Source of the DNA: Trichosporon coremiiforme | Lineage: Eukaryota > Basidiomycota > Tremellomycetes > Trichosporonales > Trichosporonaceae | Assembly: GCA_039545355.1 (NCBI GenBank) | Contig: BCJJ01000007.1 | Location: 1,426,001-1,490,000, forward strand | Length of the DNA stretch: 64,000 bases | Reading direction: 5' to 3' | Shown: piece by piece, positions 25,069-33,708 of the stretch | How the letters are laid out: each line of letters starts with the position of its first letter | Position numbering within the stretch: position 1 is the first letter of the stretch | Position numbers and translations under genes: made by a program | The notes under the pieces: model-generated | What the model was told of the DNA's origin: nothing | What the model saw: the letters and a program-made list of their open reading frames with translations, nothing else | Databases searched by the model: none

Positions 25069-25076
25069 ATATATAC
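25069..25076 (+). promoter_or_regulatory. TATA box of the S28 peptidase gene
   Basis: CATATATA lies 75-81 bases before the ATG at 25150, in otherwise GC-rich sequence. This is one of the few clear TATA boxes in the window and fits a regulated secreted-enzyme gene. Confidence 0.6.
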
Positions 25077-25149
25077 CCCATCCCATAGATTCTCTTTAGA
25101 CGGATTCCCACATCGAATCGGTTCAAGACCGACAGTCAGACACATCAAC

Positions 25150-26994
25150 ATGAAGACGACCGCGCTGCTGCTCCTCGCAGTGAGCGCGCAGGCGTTCGAC
25201 GCCGTCTCGCACCGGCGACTCATGAACGCGCAGCTCGGCAAGGAGGTTCAGGTTCTCCCCGCTGCCGCACCCATCGCTCCTGAGCTCCCCGCCAAGGTGG
25301 CCGCGTTCGCCATTCCCGGCGACGACGCCGACAAGGACGACCAGAACGAGGATGGAGACAGCAACAACGGCGATGAGAGCCAGGGCAAGGAGGGCGACGA
25401 CAAGGACGACAAGGACGCTGACAGGAGCGAGAACAAGGCGGAGACGGACGAACACGGCGCGAACGTGACCAAGTCGCGTTTCGGGCCGTTCTGCTTTGAC
25501 CAGAAGGTCTCGCATTTCGATGAGAACGAGAAAGGCACCTTCTGCCAGCGATACTGGGTCGACAGCCAGTACTATGTCGAGGGCGGGCCGGTCTTCATTC
25601 TTGACGGAGGGGAGACGGACGGCGCCGGCCGTATCCCCTTCATGGAGCAGGGCATTCTGCAAATCCTCTCGAACGCGACGGGCGGAATGAGCGTCATCCT
25701 CGAGCACCGATACTACGGCGCGTCGTACGTGACCCCCGACCTGTCGACGGACAACCTGCGTTGGCTGAACAACAAGGAGAGTCTCGAGGACAGCGCCGAG
25801 TTTATCCGCAAGTTCCCCGTTCCCAAAGATGTGCAGAAAAAGCTCAAGAACAAGGACATGTTCAAGCCCGACTGCACACCGTACATCTACTACGGCGGTT
25901 CTTACGCCGGCGCGCGCGCCGCCTTCATGCGCACCGAATACCCCGACCTCGTCTTCGGCGGAATCGGCAGTTCCGGCGTGACGCACGCGCAAGTGTACTA
26001 TCCCGAGTACTTTGACCCGATCATCACGTACGGCGAGCCATCCTGTATCAAGGCGATGGAAGAATCGATTGCGTCGGTCGACGAGCTGCTCGACAAGTCC
26101 AACGAGACGAACGCGGCGCTGAAGAAACTCTTCGGCCTCGAGGCGCTCAACGACGTCAACTTTGCCGGCGTGCTCCAGTACCCGACCGGCGGGTGGCAGG
26201 GTCAGAACTGGGACCCGGCAGTCGGGTCTACGGAGTGGGACGACTGGTGTCGTGCGCTCACCGCCGCTCGCGCCAACAGCGACGCCAGCGTCGCTGGCAT
26301 GTCTGTCCCCGGCTCGTTGTTCAACTACGCCGACTACGTGCGCGACCAGGTCATCAAGCCCAGTTGCCCCAGTGGCGACGTCAAGAGCTGTTTCGCCGAA
26401 GGTCCCGACTCGGATTACCAGAACACGTCCCTGTCCCAGACTTGGAGGCTGTGGCAGTTCCAGGTCTGCACGCAGTGGGGATACTTCCAAGTAGCCCCGA
26501 AGCCGGGCAAGCGGACCATCGTCAGTCGCAAGTTGACGCTCGACACAGCGCACAAGATCTGCAAGCAGGCCTACCCCCCGGGAGAGCACTTCGCAGTCCC
26601 GGCCTGGCCGGACGTGCACGAGACGAACTCTCGCGGGTCGTACTATATCGCGTACGACCGGCTCGCGTTCATCGACGGCGAGATCGACCCCTGGCGCCCC
26701 GTGACCCCGAATGCCGACGTCGCGCCCAAGCGCACCTCGACGACGTCGCAGCCTGACTGGATCATTCCCCGCGGCGTGCACCACTACGACGAGAATGGAC
26801 TCAAGGACCACAGCAAGGAGCCGGCGCAGATCCAGGCCGTGCACAAGTTCATGGTCGACTTTGTGCACAAGTGGCTCGAGGAGAAGGACGGCCAGGGCCA
26901 CGGGAACGGTCATGGGCACGGTAACGGCAATGGACATGGAAACGGCAATGGTCACGGTAACGAACATGGAAACGGAAACGGCCACGACAACTGA
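25150..26994 (+). CDS. Secreted serine peptidase of family S28 (Pro-Xaa carboxypeptidase type)
   Basis: Intronless, 614 aa. The signal peptide is MKTTALLLLAVSAQAFDAV. It is followed by an acidic, disordered Asp/Glu/Asn/Lys spacer (residues ~60-105), then the S28 catalytic domain starting FGPFCFDQKVSHFDEN. The nucleophile Ser251 sits in YYGGSYAGARAAF, the acid Asp513 in DGEIDPWRP and the His at 544-545 in PRGVHHYDENG. S28 enzymes cleave after proline at acidic pH and are secreted or vacuolar. After the catalytic domain comes a C-terminal tail of ~35 residues made almost only of Gly, His and Asn (GHGNGHGHGNGNGHG-type), which could bind metal. The frame stops at TGA 26992-26994, yet similar codons continue in frame to 27057. 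It is convergent with bL12m. Confidence 0.93.
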   Translation: MKTTALLLLAVSAQAFDAVSHRRLMNAQLGKEVQVLPAAAPIAPELPAKVAAFAIPGDDADKDDQNEDGDSNNGDESQGKEGDDKDDKDADRSENKAETDEHGANVTKSRFGPFCFDQKVSHFDENEKGTFCQRYWVDSQYYVEGGPVFILDGGETDGAGRIPFMEQGILQILSNATGGMSVILEHRYYGASYVTPDLSTDNLRWLNNKESLEDSAEFIRKFPVPKDVQKKLKNKDMFKPDCTPYIYYGGSYAGARAAFMRTEYPDLVFGGIGSSGVTHAQVYYPEYFDPIITYGEPSCIKAMEESIASVDELLDKSNETNAALKKLFGLEALNDVNFAGVLQYPTGGWQGQNWDPAVGSTEWDDWCRALTAARANSDASVAGMSVPGSLFNYADYVRDQVIKPSCPSGDVKSCFAEGPDSDYQNTSLSQTWRLWQFQVCTQWGYFQVAPKPGKRTIVSRKLTLDTAHKICKQAYPPGEHFAVPAWPDVHETNSRGSYYIAYDRLAFIDGEIDPWRPVTPNADVAPKRTSTTSQPDWIIPRGVHHYDENGLKDHSKEPAQIQAVHKFMVDFVHKWLEEKDGQGHGNGHGHGNGNGHGNGNGHGNEHGNGNGHDN

Positions 26995-27395
26995 AACCAC
27001 AACGGCTGGGAGAACAGCAAGGGCCATGGTAACAGCAATGTGCAAGGGCCACGGTAACCACGACGACACGACGGAGACCACGACAACTAGGTAGATCGTA
27101 GATCGTAACGTAGGAAGAAGTAGTATGAAATCATGAGAACATTGAAGACGGAGGCTGCCCATTAACTCGGACCGCTGAATGTCGTGACCGGCCTGTTCGG
27201 CCACGGGTGAGAGAGCCAGCCGCTCCACTTCCCAGTGAGTCGCGGCCGGGGTATGTTAGGTTCGCTCGCACCCCTCGCTTGGCTCGGCGTGCTCGTCAGC
27301 AATGAGCTGGATGTGTATGCATTCTACTACCCGTACAAACCCCCTCGTCGGGTCCCCTACCCTGTCTCTGGCTGACACTCTGCTGCCGCAGAGTC
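26995..27395. other. Convergent 3' region of the S28 peptidase and bL12m
   Basis: Starts with 21 sense codons in frame with the peptidase (to TAA 27055-27057) that keep the Asn/His/Gly bias. The rest shows no gene. Confidence 0.5.
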
Positions 27396-28988
27396 TTAAG
27401 CCATGGACACAGTCGCGCCGAGCTCCTGCAGCTTCTTCTGCAGCTTCTCGGCCTCCTCCTTGGGCACGTTCTCCTTGAGCGTCTGGGGGACCGACTCGAC
27501 AAACTTCTTGGCCTGGGATGTTAGCGATGTGAACGAGCGGAGCGAGTGGTGCGATTGAGCGAACTGTGGGGATTGGGCGGGGCGAAGGAGACGGTGAGGG
27601 GGAGGTGTGGGGGCGTGAAGTAGCAGGAGTGACAGGTCAAACGAGGTGTCACGAGACACACCCGTGCACCTCGTTGGACGAGAGGATGCCAAGTCGCACG
27701 AGAGTGTTGTGACTAGCCCTGGCGAAGTAGTAACGGACGCCGCTCAACTCTGGCACGCAATGCGGTAACACGGGAGAGTGCTGCAGTCCGCGGTCTGCCT
27801 CGATGCTTCCGATGCGCAATGCCCATCATCAGAGTCCGCTCTCCGAGCGAAGCGCAACCTCCATGCTGTGTCCAGTACTCCGTCGCCCTTTCCCCAGTGT
27901 TCCCTTCCCTTCCTTCCTCATCTCGCCCCGCCCTCATCTTCCACCATCGCGCCTCGCGCCTCGCAGCCCGCTTGCGCGGGCTGCTCGACTTCGGACTCAC
28001 CTCAACCAGGTTCATGTTAGGCATGATAGCCTTGACCTCGCGGATGATCTTGGCCTTGGCGGCGGCGTCAATCTTCTCGAGCTTGAGCGTGAAGATGGTC
28101 TTCTCCTTGGGCGCCTCCTCCTCGGCGGGGGCGTCGGCGGCAGCGGCGGCGGCTCCGGCAGCGGGGGCGGCGGCAGCGGCGGGAACGGCGATCTCGGTGA
28201 TGTTCAGGCGGGTCTGGATGTCAGCGAGCGCGAGCGGAGCGAGCGACCGATGGTCTGGTTGTCCATCAATGTTCTCCCGCATCTCGTCCAGTTCACGTCT
28301 CCGAGTCTGCATTGTTGCAGCGTCCGCAGAATGCGAGATGGCCGATGCGCCAATGCCCGGCCTGTCTATCCCTCACTCCAGGACGTCTGGAGGGACTACG
28401 ACAGGCGCATCCCTCCTATGCTCCATATCCTTCCCCGAGGCACCCATTCCAGTCCGGACTAACCTTGAGAGCCGAAACGAGCTCCGAGACCTCAAGAAGC
28501 GTAAGCTTCTCAACCGAGTCGACAATGCTCGAGATCTTGGGCGAGACCTCGGCGGCGGGGGCAGCGGCCTCGTCACGGACAACACGGGTCGTGGAGAGCA
28601 TGCGGGCGGGGCGCGCGAGCGGTCGCGAAGACGAGGCGCGGAGGGCGCGGAAAACGACGGTCCGGGAGGCCTGGTAGTTAGCTCTGGTAACCTCTGTGCA
28701 GCTCGGCGCCGGTGGACGGGTGACGGCTTGTGATAGCGGCGAAGGATGGGGGAGCAGTCGGCATAGTGTGCATAGCACTCGGAGTGCGCATCGGTGCGGG
28801 CTAGCTAAGACGGCCGCGTCGGAGGTCGATATGCGATTGCAGTATTCCAAGTCGCTGTTTTCGCTTCACAGCAGTCGTGATCGAGACGGAGAGTCGAAGC
28901 TAGGGAGTCGGTGCACACGTCGTAGCCGGGGTATCGTCTGTCGTCCGGTCGCCGCCACTTGAGCCTGAGCCTGTATACTCACGCTCAT
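27396..28988 (-). CDS. MRPL12: Mitochondrial large-subunit ribosomal protein bL12m
   Basis: Stalk protein of the mitoribosome that recruits translation factors. Exons 28988-28983 (only ATGAGC), 28670-28464, 28213-28001, 27512-27396; all introns phase 0, of 312, 250 and 488 nt; 180 aa. The N-terminal ~35 residues are a mitochondrial presequence (SRTVVFRALRASSSRPLARP). Next is the L12 dimerisation helix region (IVDSVEKLTLLEVSELVSALK). An Ala/Pro/Glu hinge follows (AAAAAPAAGAAAAAADAPAEEE in part). The C-terminal domain resembles bacterial L7/L12: EKTIFTLKLEKIDAAAKAKIIREVK, then AKKFVESVPQTLKENVPKEEAEKLQKKLQELGA. Cytosolic P1/P2 is excluded because those lack this C-terminal domain. The three introns are much longer than those of neighbouring genes. 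I looked for C/D snoRNA boxes in them and found none convincing. Confidence 0.92.
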
Positions 28989-30221
28989 TTTGGTATCGAT
29001 GGGAGGGGGGTGGGGGGTGCGGGGTTGGGTGTGTAGGATGTCTGTCTGGCTACTTTTCGTTGCAAGTGCTCGCGAGCGACGACCCTCCGACCCGTCCGAA
29101 ATCGTCTGCCACTCGAAAAAAAACGCCGCCTGGGTGTGGAGGATCAGGCGGGCACAGGGGTTGGGACGCCTAAACGTATTTCGAGTCTGGGGTCACGTGA
29201 CGGAAGACCATGTGAGATAAGCGTGGCTCATGCGTGGCAGGATTTAGCACGTGAAATGACATCACTGGAGCAGTGAGACAGCGGAAGGGGCTGACTCTGT
29301 GGGAGAGTTGGGTTTTAGCGTGCAGTTGGCCAGTTTCGGCGTCCGGCGTGCACCGCTTTTGATCCGAAAACGTGTGTGCGGTGATGTTATCTATCCTGAA
29401 GACCCTCGAGCCCCCTGGGCACCTGGGGGTGCATCCTTGAATGGCGTTGTGCGATGGACAGGCAGGCGGGCACAGGGAACAGCAGCATCCGCCACGCCAC
29501 CCAAGCCTCCCTTCCTGCTAGTCCTGCTCCTTCCTGCCTTAAGCCTGGTTTCAGGGGCTGGGAGTGGATATCGAGGCGGAGAGAACCAGGAAGTGCAACG
29601 CAAGCGGCTGATGGCCAGTGAATGCGTCCCGTCACAGTCCAAGCTTTACACCAAGGTTTGCCTTGCCCACAGCTTTGGCGCTAGAGTGAGCACGAGCAAC
29701 CAGGTGGCTAGGGCGGATGTTCTAGGAATGACAAAGAATGACGCAGGTTGGGCACAATTCGCCCTTTGGCTCCTCTGGCTCCTGGACTTGAATCAGACTT
29801 GGTGAGCATTAGCTTCGGCCCACTATACACACTGTGGCCACCTGGCCCAGCGCCGGGCAGCGCCGCCGTCGCCGAACAATACAGTCGGCACAGGTGCCAA
29901 GCGATCGGCGGGCGCACAATGCACCATGCTACTCCAGGGCACAAGCTCAAAGTCTTCAGTTCCTGTACTTCCTGTGGTTCCTGTCCTGTGTCCTACATCC
30001 TACGGCCACTTCCCAGTCCGCTTCCAAGCAAACCTGGATTCCTGGTCCTCGCGCCAGTCCGCCGCCCGGGCAGTGTAGGCGTGTGTCTTCATCTTCTCTC
30101 TGCACAAACCTGTTCACACTCTCACTCTACTCACTACTACTTCCACACTCGTTCTTTGTCAAAAGCTAGTCGTATCGCTCGTCGCTTGCTGGCTACGACT
30201 CACGGCTCGCCCACGACCACG
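28989..30221. promoter_or_regulatory. Divergent region between bL12m and the DUF1996 gene
   Basis: About 1.2 kb with no coding signal on either strand. The right-hand ~250 bases are CT-rich (repeated CCTGT and CACTC words), as expected for the leader of the DUF1996 gene. Confidence 0.4.
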
Positions 30222-32242
30222 ATGAGGGTATCGACTATGATAGCCGCCGCGGCGCTCGCGTACGAGGCCGCTGCGCAGGACCGCTTCATCCTCGGCTCGT
30301 CGAACCCGCTCACCGTGTCGCGCATGGACCCTATCATTTCCCCCGGCGCTTTTGGCGGGCACGTTCACCGTGTCTATGGAGGATCCGCTTTCAGGAGTGA
30401 GTTTACTGGAGCTCTGCGCGACAGCGCAGAGCGAGCATAACGGGCAACAAAGTAGACAAGGCTTTGTCATCGCTGTGTTGCCAGTGTTGGCTTATTGTCT
30501 TGGCGGGTGTGTCGAGGTGCGGACATGGTCTTGCGGCGGATTGCCAGTGCCGATACCGGGCGAGGTACTGTCGATCCTCTTGTCTGTGCGGTGTGCGCGC
30601 AGTCATCCAGGCAGTCACCTAGCCTCCAGTAGTACTGCCACACCCTCACCGAACCACCTAGCCTGCTCCAGCCTACTCCTGCTCGCTCCGCTCGCAGTCG
30701 CTGACGCCCACAGACGTGCTCAACGACCCACAAGACCAGATCGACAAGTCGCACTGCTCCACCGTCAAGGTCCTCGCCGACAAGTCAAACTACTGGGTGC
30801 CGGCGCTCTACTTCATCAACCCGAATGGCACGTACTCGATCATGAACGGCGAGATCCGTATCTACTACCTGCTCGATTTCGACAAGTCGCAGCCCCTGGC
30901 CGCCTTCCCGCCCGGCCTGCACATGATCTCGGGGCTCGCGATGCGCCGCGACATTGGCGCAAAGCAAGCGCAGGGCATCCAGCTCACAGTCGACGCGTAC
31001 CTGAACGTCCCCACGAACAACCAGTTCATCCCCAACGGCACGGTCCACCCCGACCCGCCGGGGCAGGGCTACGTGCAGCTGAACGTCCGCTTCCCGAACT
31101 GCGGGTGGGCGAACCAGTCTCTCGATTCCTGGGACCACTTCAGCCACATGTCGTGGTCCGTCAACGACAAGGGCGACTGGGACCCAATGGGCAAGAAGTG
31201 CCCCGACACCCACCCGATCCGGTATCCGCAAATCTTCCTTGAGAACTTCTACCACCTCGAGCCCTGGCAGAAGGATCAGTGGAACCGGACCGGACCCTCT
31301 GTGATCTTAGCGAACGGCGATACGACGGGGGCCACGTTCCACGGCGACTTTGTCAACGGGTGGGACCCGGAGATCCTCCAGTCGGCCGTGAACGACTGCC
31401 GCACGGCTGGCGACACGCTGGAGCGGTGTAAGGCGTTCGACGGGCAGCTGCAGGATCCTTGGAACAAGACGACCGGCGCTCCGGCAGACATGTACGACTG
31501 CCGGATCCAGTCCCAGATCCCCGCCGAGGACGTGGGCTTCTACCGCCCGCTCGAGCATTTACCGGGGTGTAATCCGCGCTGGGACTGGGACGGGCCCACG
31601 GACCACAGAAGCATCACTGAGGGCCGCGCCGCCTGCCCCTGGTTCGAGGGCGAGCCGGGCTGGACGTCGCCGAACCTCCAGTTCTGGGGATTGCGCGAGT
31701 TCTCCTTCCCCATTGCGCTGCCCGGCGTCGATTCCTCCGACGTCTCCAAGCTCGTAACATCCGTCGGACGATGGCAGGGCACGGGGTCCAAGATCGTCCC
31801 CTGGCCCACAGACCAGGACGGCAGCACTCCTCAATCCGTCCCGCCCAACAGCAAGGGATACCGCGGCGTGCTCATCGGATCCCAGGCCGAGGTCGACAAG
31901 GCCGCCAAAACAAAGGACGACAAGGACTGGCAACCCAGTGTTTTCGGGTGGGACAGTCCGCCGGGCAACTGGGAGCAGGAGAAACCCGCCGACGAGCCCA
32001 AACCGGCTCCTGTTGATACGAAGAAGTATGAGAAGATGGCGGCGACGACGCACCAGACTGCCACTTACGCCTGCGCCACGAACACGGCTTGGGCGGGATT
32101 GCCGTGCGGGCCCGAGTATGTCAAGGACCAGCCTGACGCCAAGGAGGAGAGCCACAAGAAGCACGGCGGTGCTGCGCGCGTCGTTCCGGGCGTCGCTTGT
32201 GTGCTCTCAGCGTTGGCTTCGGTGGTGTACGTCCTGGCCTGA
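30222..32242 (+). CDS. Secreted DUF1996 protein, probably cell-wall or GPI-anchored
   Basis: Exons 30222-30396 and 30714-32242 with a 317-nt intron (phase 1), giving 567 aa. The signal peptide is MRVSTMIAAAALAYEAAAQ. The DUF1996 domain begins FILGSSNPLTVSRMDPIISPG, with the typical GGHVHRVYGGSAF, then SNYWVPALYF and INPNGTYSIMNGEIRIYYL, and VRFPNCGWANQSLDSWDHFSHMS. The C terminus after residue ~540 is a hydrophobic stretch (GVACVLSALASVVYVLA) ending the protein, which fits a GPI-attachment signal. Cys-rich segments near YDCRIQSQIPAED and ATYACATNTAWAGLPCG suggest disulfides. The biochemical role of DUF1996 is not known to me; members are common in fungal secretomes. The start is supported by the signal peptide and in-phase splicing. 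Confidence 0.9.
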
Positions 32243-33708
32243 GTGCATCTGGACGCTTTCTCAATGACATTCCGTTTCCGCTCTGATTTCAGACTAATAA
32301 TGTAGCTCTCTTCAACATAGACATCTCCCTAGACATCTCTCCTGCAATCTGTACGCCGTACGTCTTTAGATACACACACATATGCATATAGTTTTCGCGG
32401 CCTCAAGAGTGCGCGTGGGTTAGGCGAGGTGGAAGCCTATCTTACTGTATCAGCCTCTCACGCACGTCTCAACCGACAGACGCCGCAGGTCTGTTCCATG
32501 TACGACGGACTCTGGGTTATGGGCCGGGCACGACCTGCTGGCAGCTGCAGCTCTCATCGCTCATCCCCCCGACGGCGACAGCATACATGACATCGTAAGG
32601 AGTAATGTTGGTTATCGTCAGCGGCTCAATGGCGGCTCAATCGGCGGCGGTGAGCGGAGGCGAGGGGGCTGGTCATCTCCACCCTCTCCCCCTCTTCCCC
32701 TCACCCCCTCACCCACGTCTGCCACTTCTGCCCAGTGCCCGACAGTCCAATGCAGGGGGGCTGGGATATGCTTGGACTTTGCTTGGTCCAATGCCGAGTG
32801 CTTGGAAGTTTCTTGGCTTGCCTGGCTTGCCTGGGCTTGGGTGCGAGGCATGAGGGTTCTGGTGTGAAGTGGTTGGGCCCTGAAAGGGTTGTTCATCCCT
32901 CAAAGGCGCGTGGCAGGAAAAAGTTTGGGAGAGACCCCCCCGAGAGGCGAGGCGAAGCGTACAGACTGCCTGCCTTCGTCTCTCCGTCTCTCCGTCTCTC
33001 CGTCTCTCCGTTGGGTCTCTCTCCGTGAGGGGCGGGGTGCTCGTAGAGATGGAGCCGACAGCCGTCCCCCTACGCCTCTGCACAGCCTGCAACTTGCTCC
33101 ACGAAGATGGCACGCCAGTCATTCCCATGGCTCTCAGCCACCTTGTACACTCGGAGCTACACTGATGATGGGGCTTCGTCACCCACTCATACCTGCCAGG
33201 ATGGCCAGGACTACTGTGGCCAGAAATAGCAGCGCCCGCACCCACACTACACCTCCTGAACACTCCCTAGCGCAAGGTTAATGAACAGGATAGCGGGCAG
33301 GAGAGTGGAGCGGAGTGGCGCACGGTCCACTATGCACTTTGACCAGCCACTTGGCCCTCTTGCTAGCTCGCTCGCCGCGCTCGCCGATACGCCGCGAGTG
33401 TTACTCGGGACCAGCCTCCAAAGATTGATCGACGTCGACTCTGCAGCGACTGCCAATCACTCATGTCCGCAGCCATGTCCGTAGCTGACTCGCTCCGCTC
33501 GTCCGCTGACCCTAAGGTCCCATGCTCGCTCGCCTGCCTTTGGCAGGCCTGCTCCGCGTCTAATCATAATTGTCCGAATGCATACGCAGCTAGACGAGGA
33601 GATAGGGGACGTACTGAAATGTTCGTTACACTACATTCTATGATCATGCGTTGATCATGAGTTGCTTGGGGAAGGGATAGCGGGGTAATCTATAGACATT
33701 TCACACGA
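32243..33708. other. Convergent intergenic region, 1.47 kb
   Basis: Between the 3' ends of the DUF1996 gene and the heparinase-like gene. It contains CTTGG-rich sequence (32770-32845) and the 8-bp repeat listed separately. No coding signal seen. Confidence 0.4.
32977..33010. repeat. 8-bp tandem repeat (CGTCTCTC)n
   Basis: Four perfect copies of CGTCTCTC followed by CG, then a degenerate copy. A simple microsatellite-like tract in intergenic DNA. Confidence 0.85.

Larger units (their letters stand above)
24065..25149. promoter_or_regulatory. Divergent region between tRNase Z and the S28 peptidase
   Basis: About 1.1 kb with no coding signal. It contains the 12-bp tandem repeat at 24786-24821 and a TATA box at 25070-25075, both nearer the peptidase gene. 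Confidence 0.5.

Noticed and set aside
25123..27228. Long minus-strand frame opposite the S28 peptidase
   Set aside because: Antisense shadow caused by G/C-ending codons; no domain and no signals.
27513..28000. Possible C/D snoRNA in the third bL12m intron (CTGATGATG)
   Set aside because: The C box has the wrong first base and no CTGA D box or terminal stem lies at a fitting distance.
29299..29805. Open plus-strand frame in the bL12m/DUF1996 spacer
   Set aside because: Not protein-like, no start context or splice partner, in the promoter of two genes.
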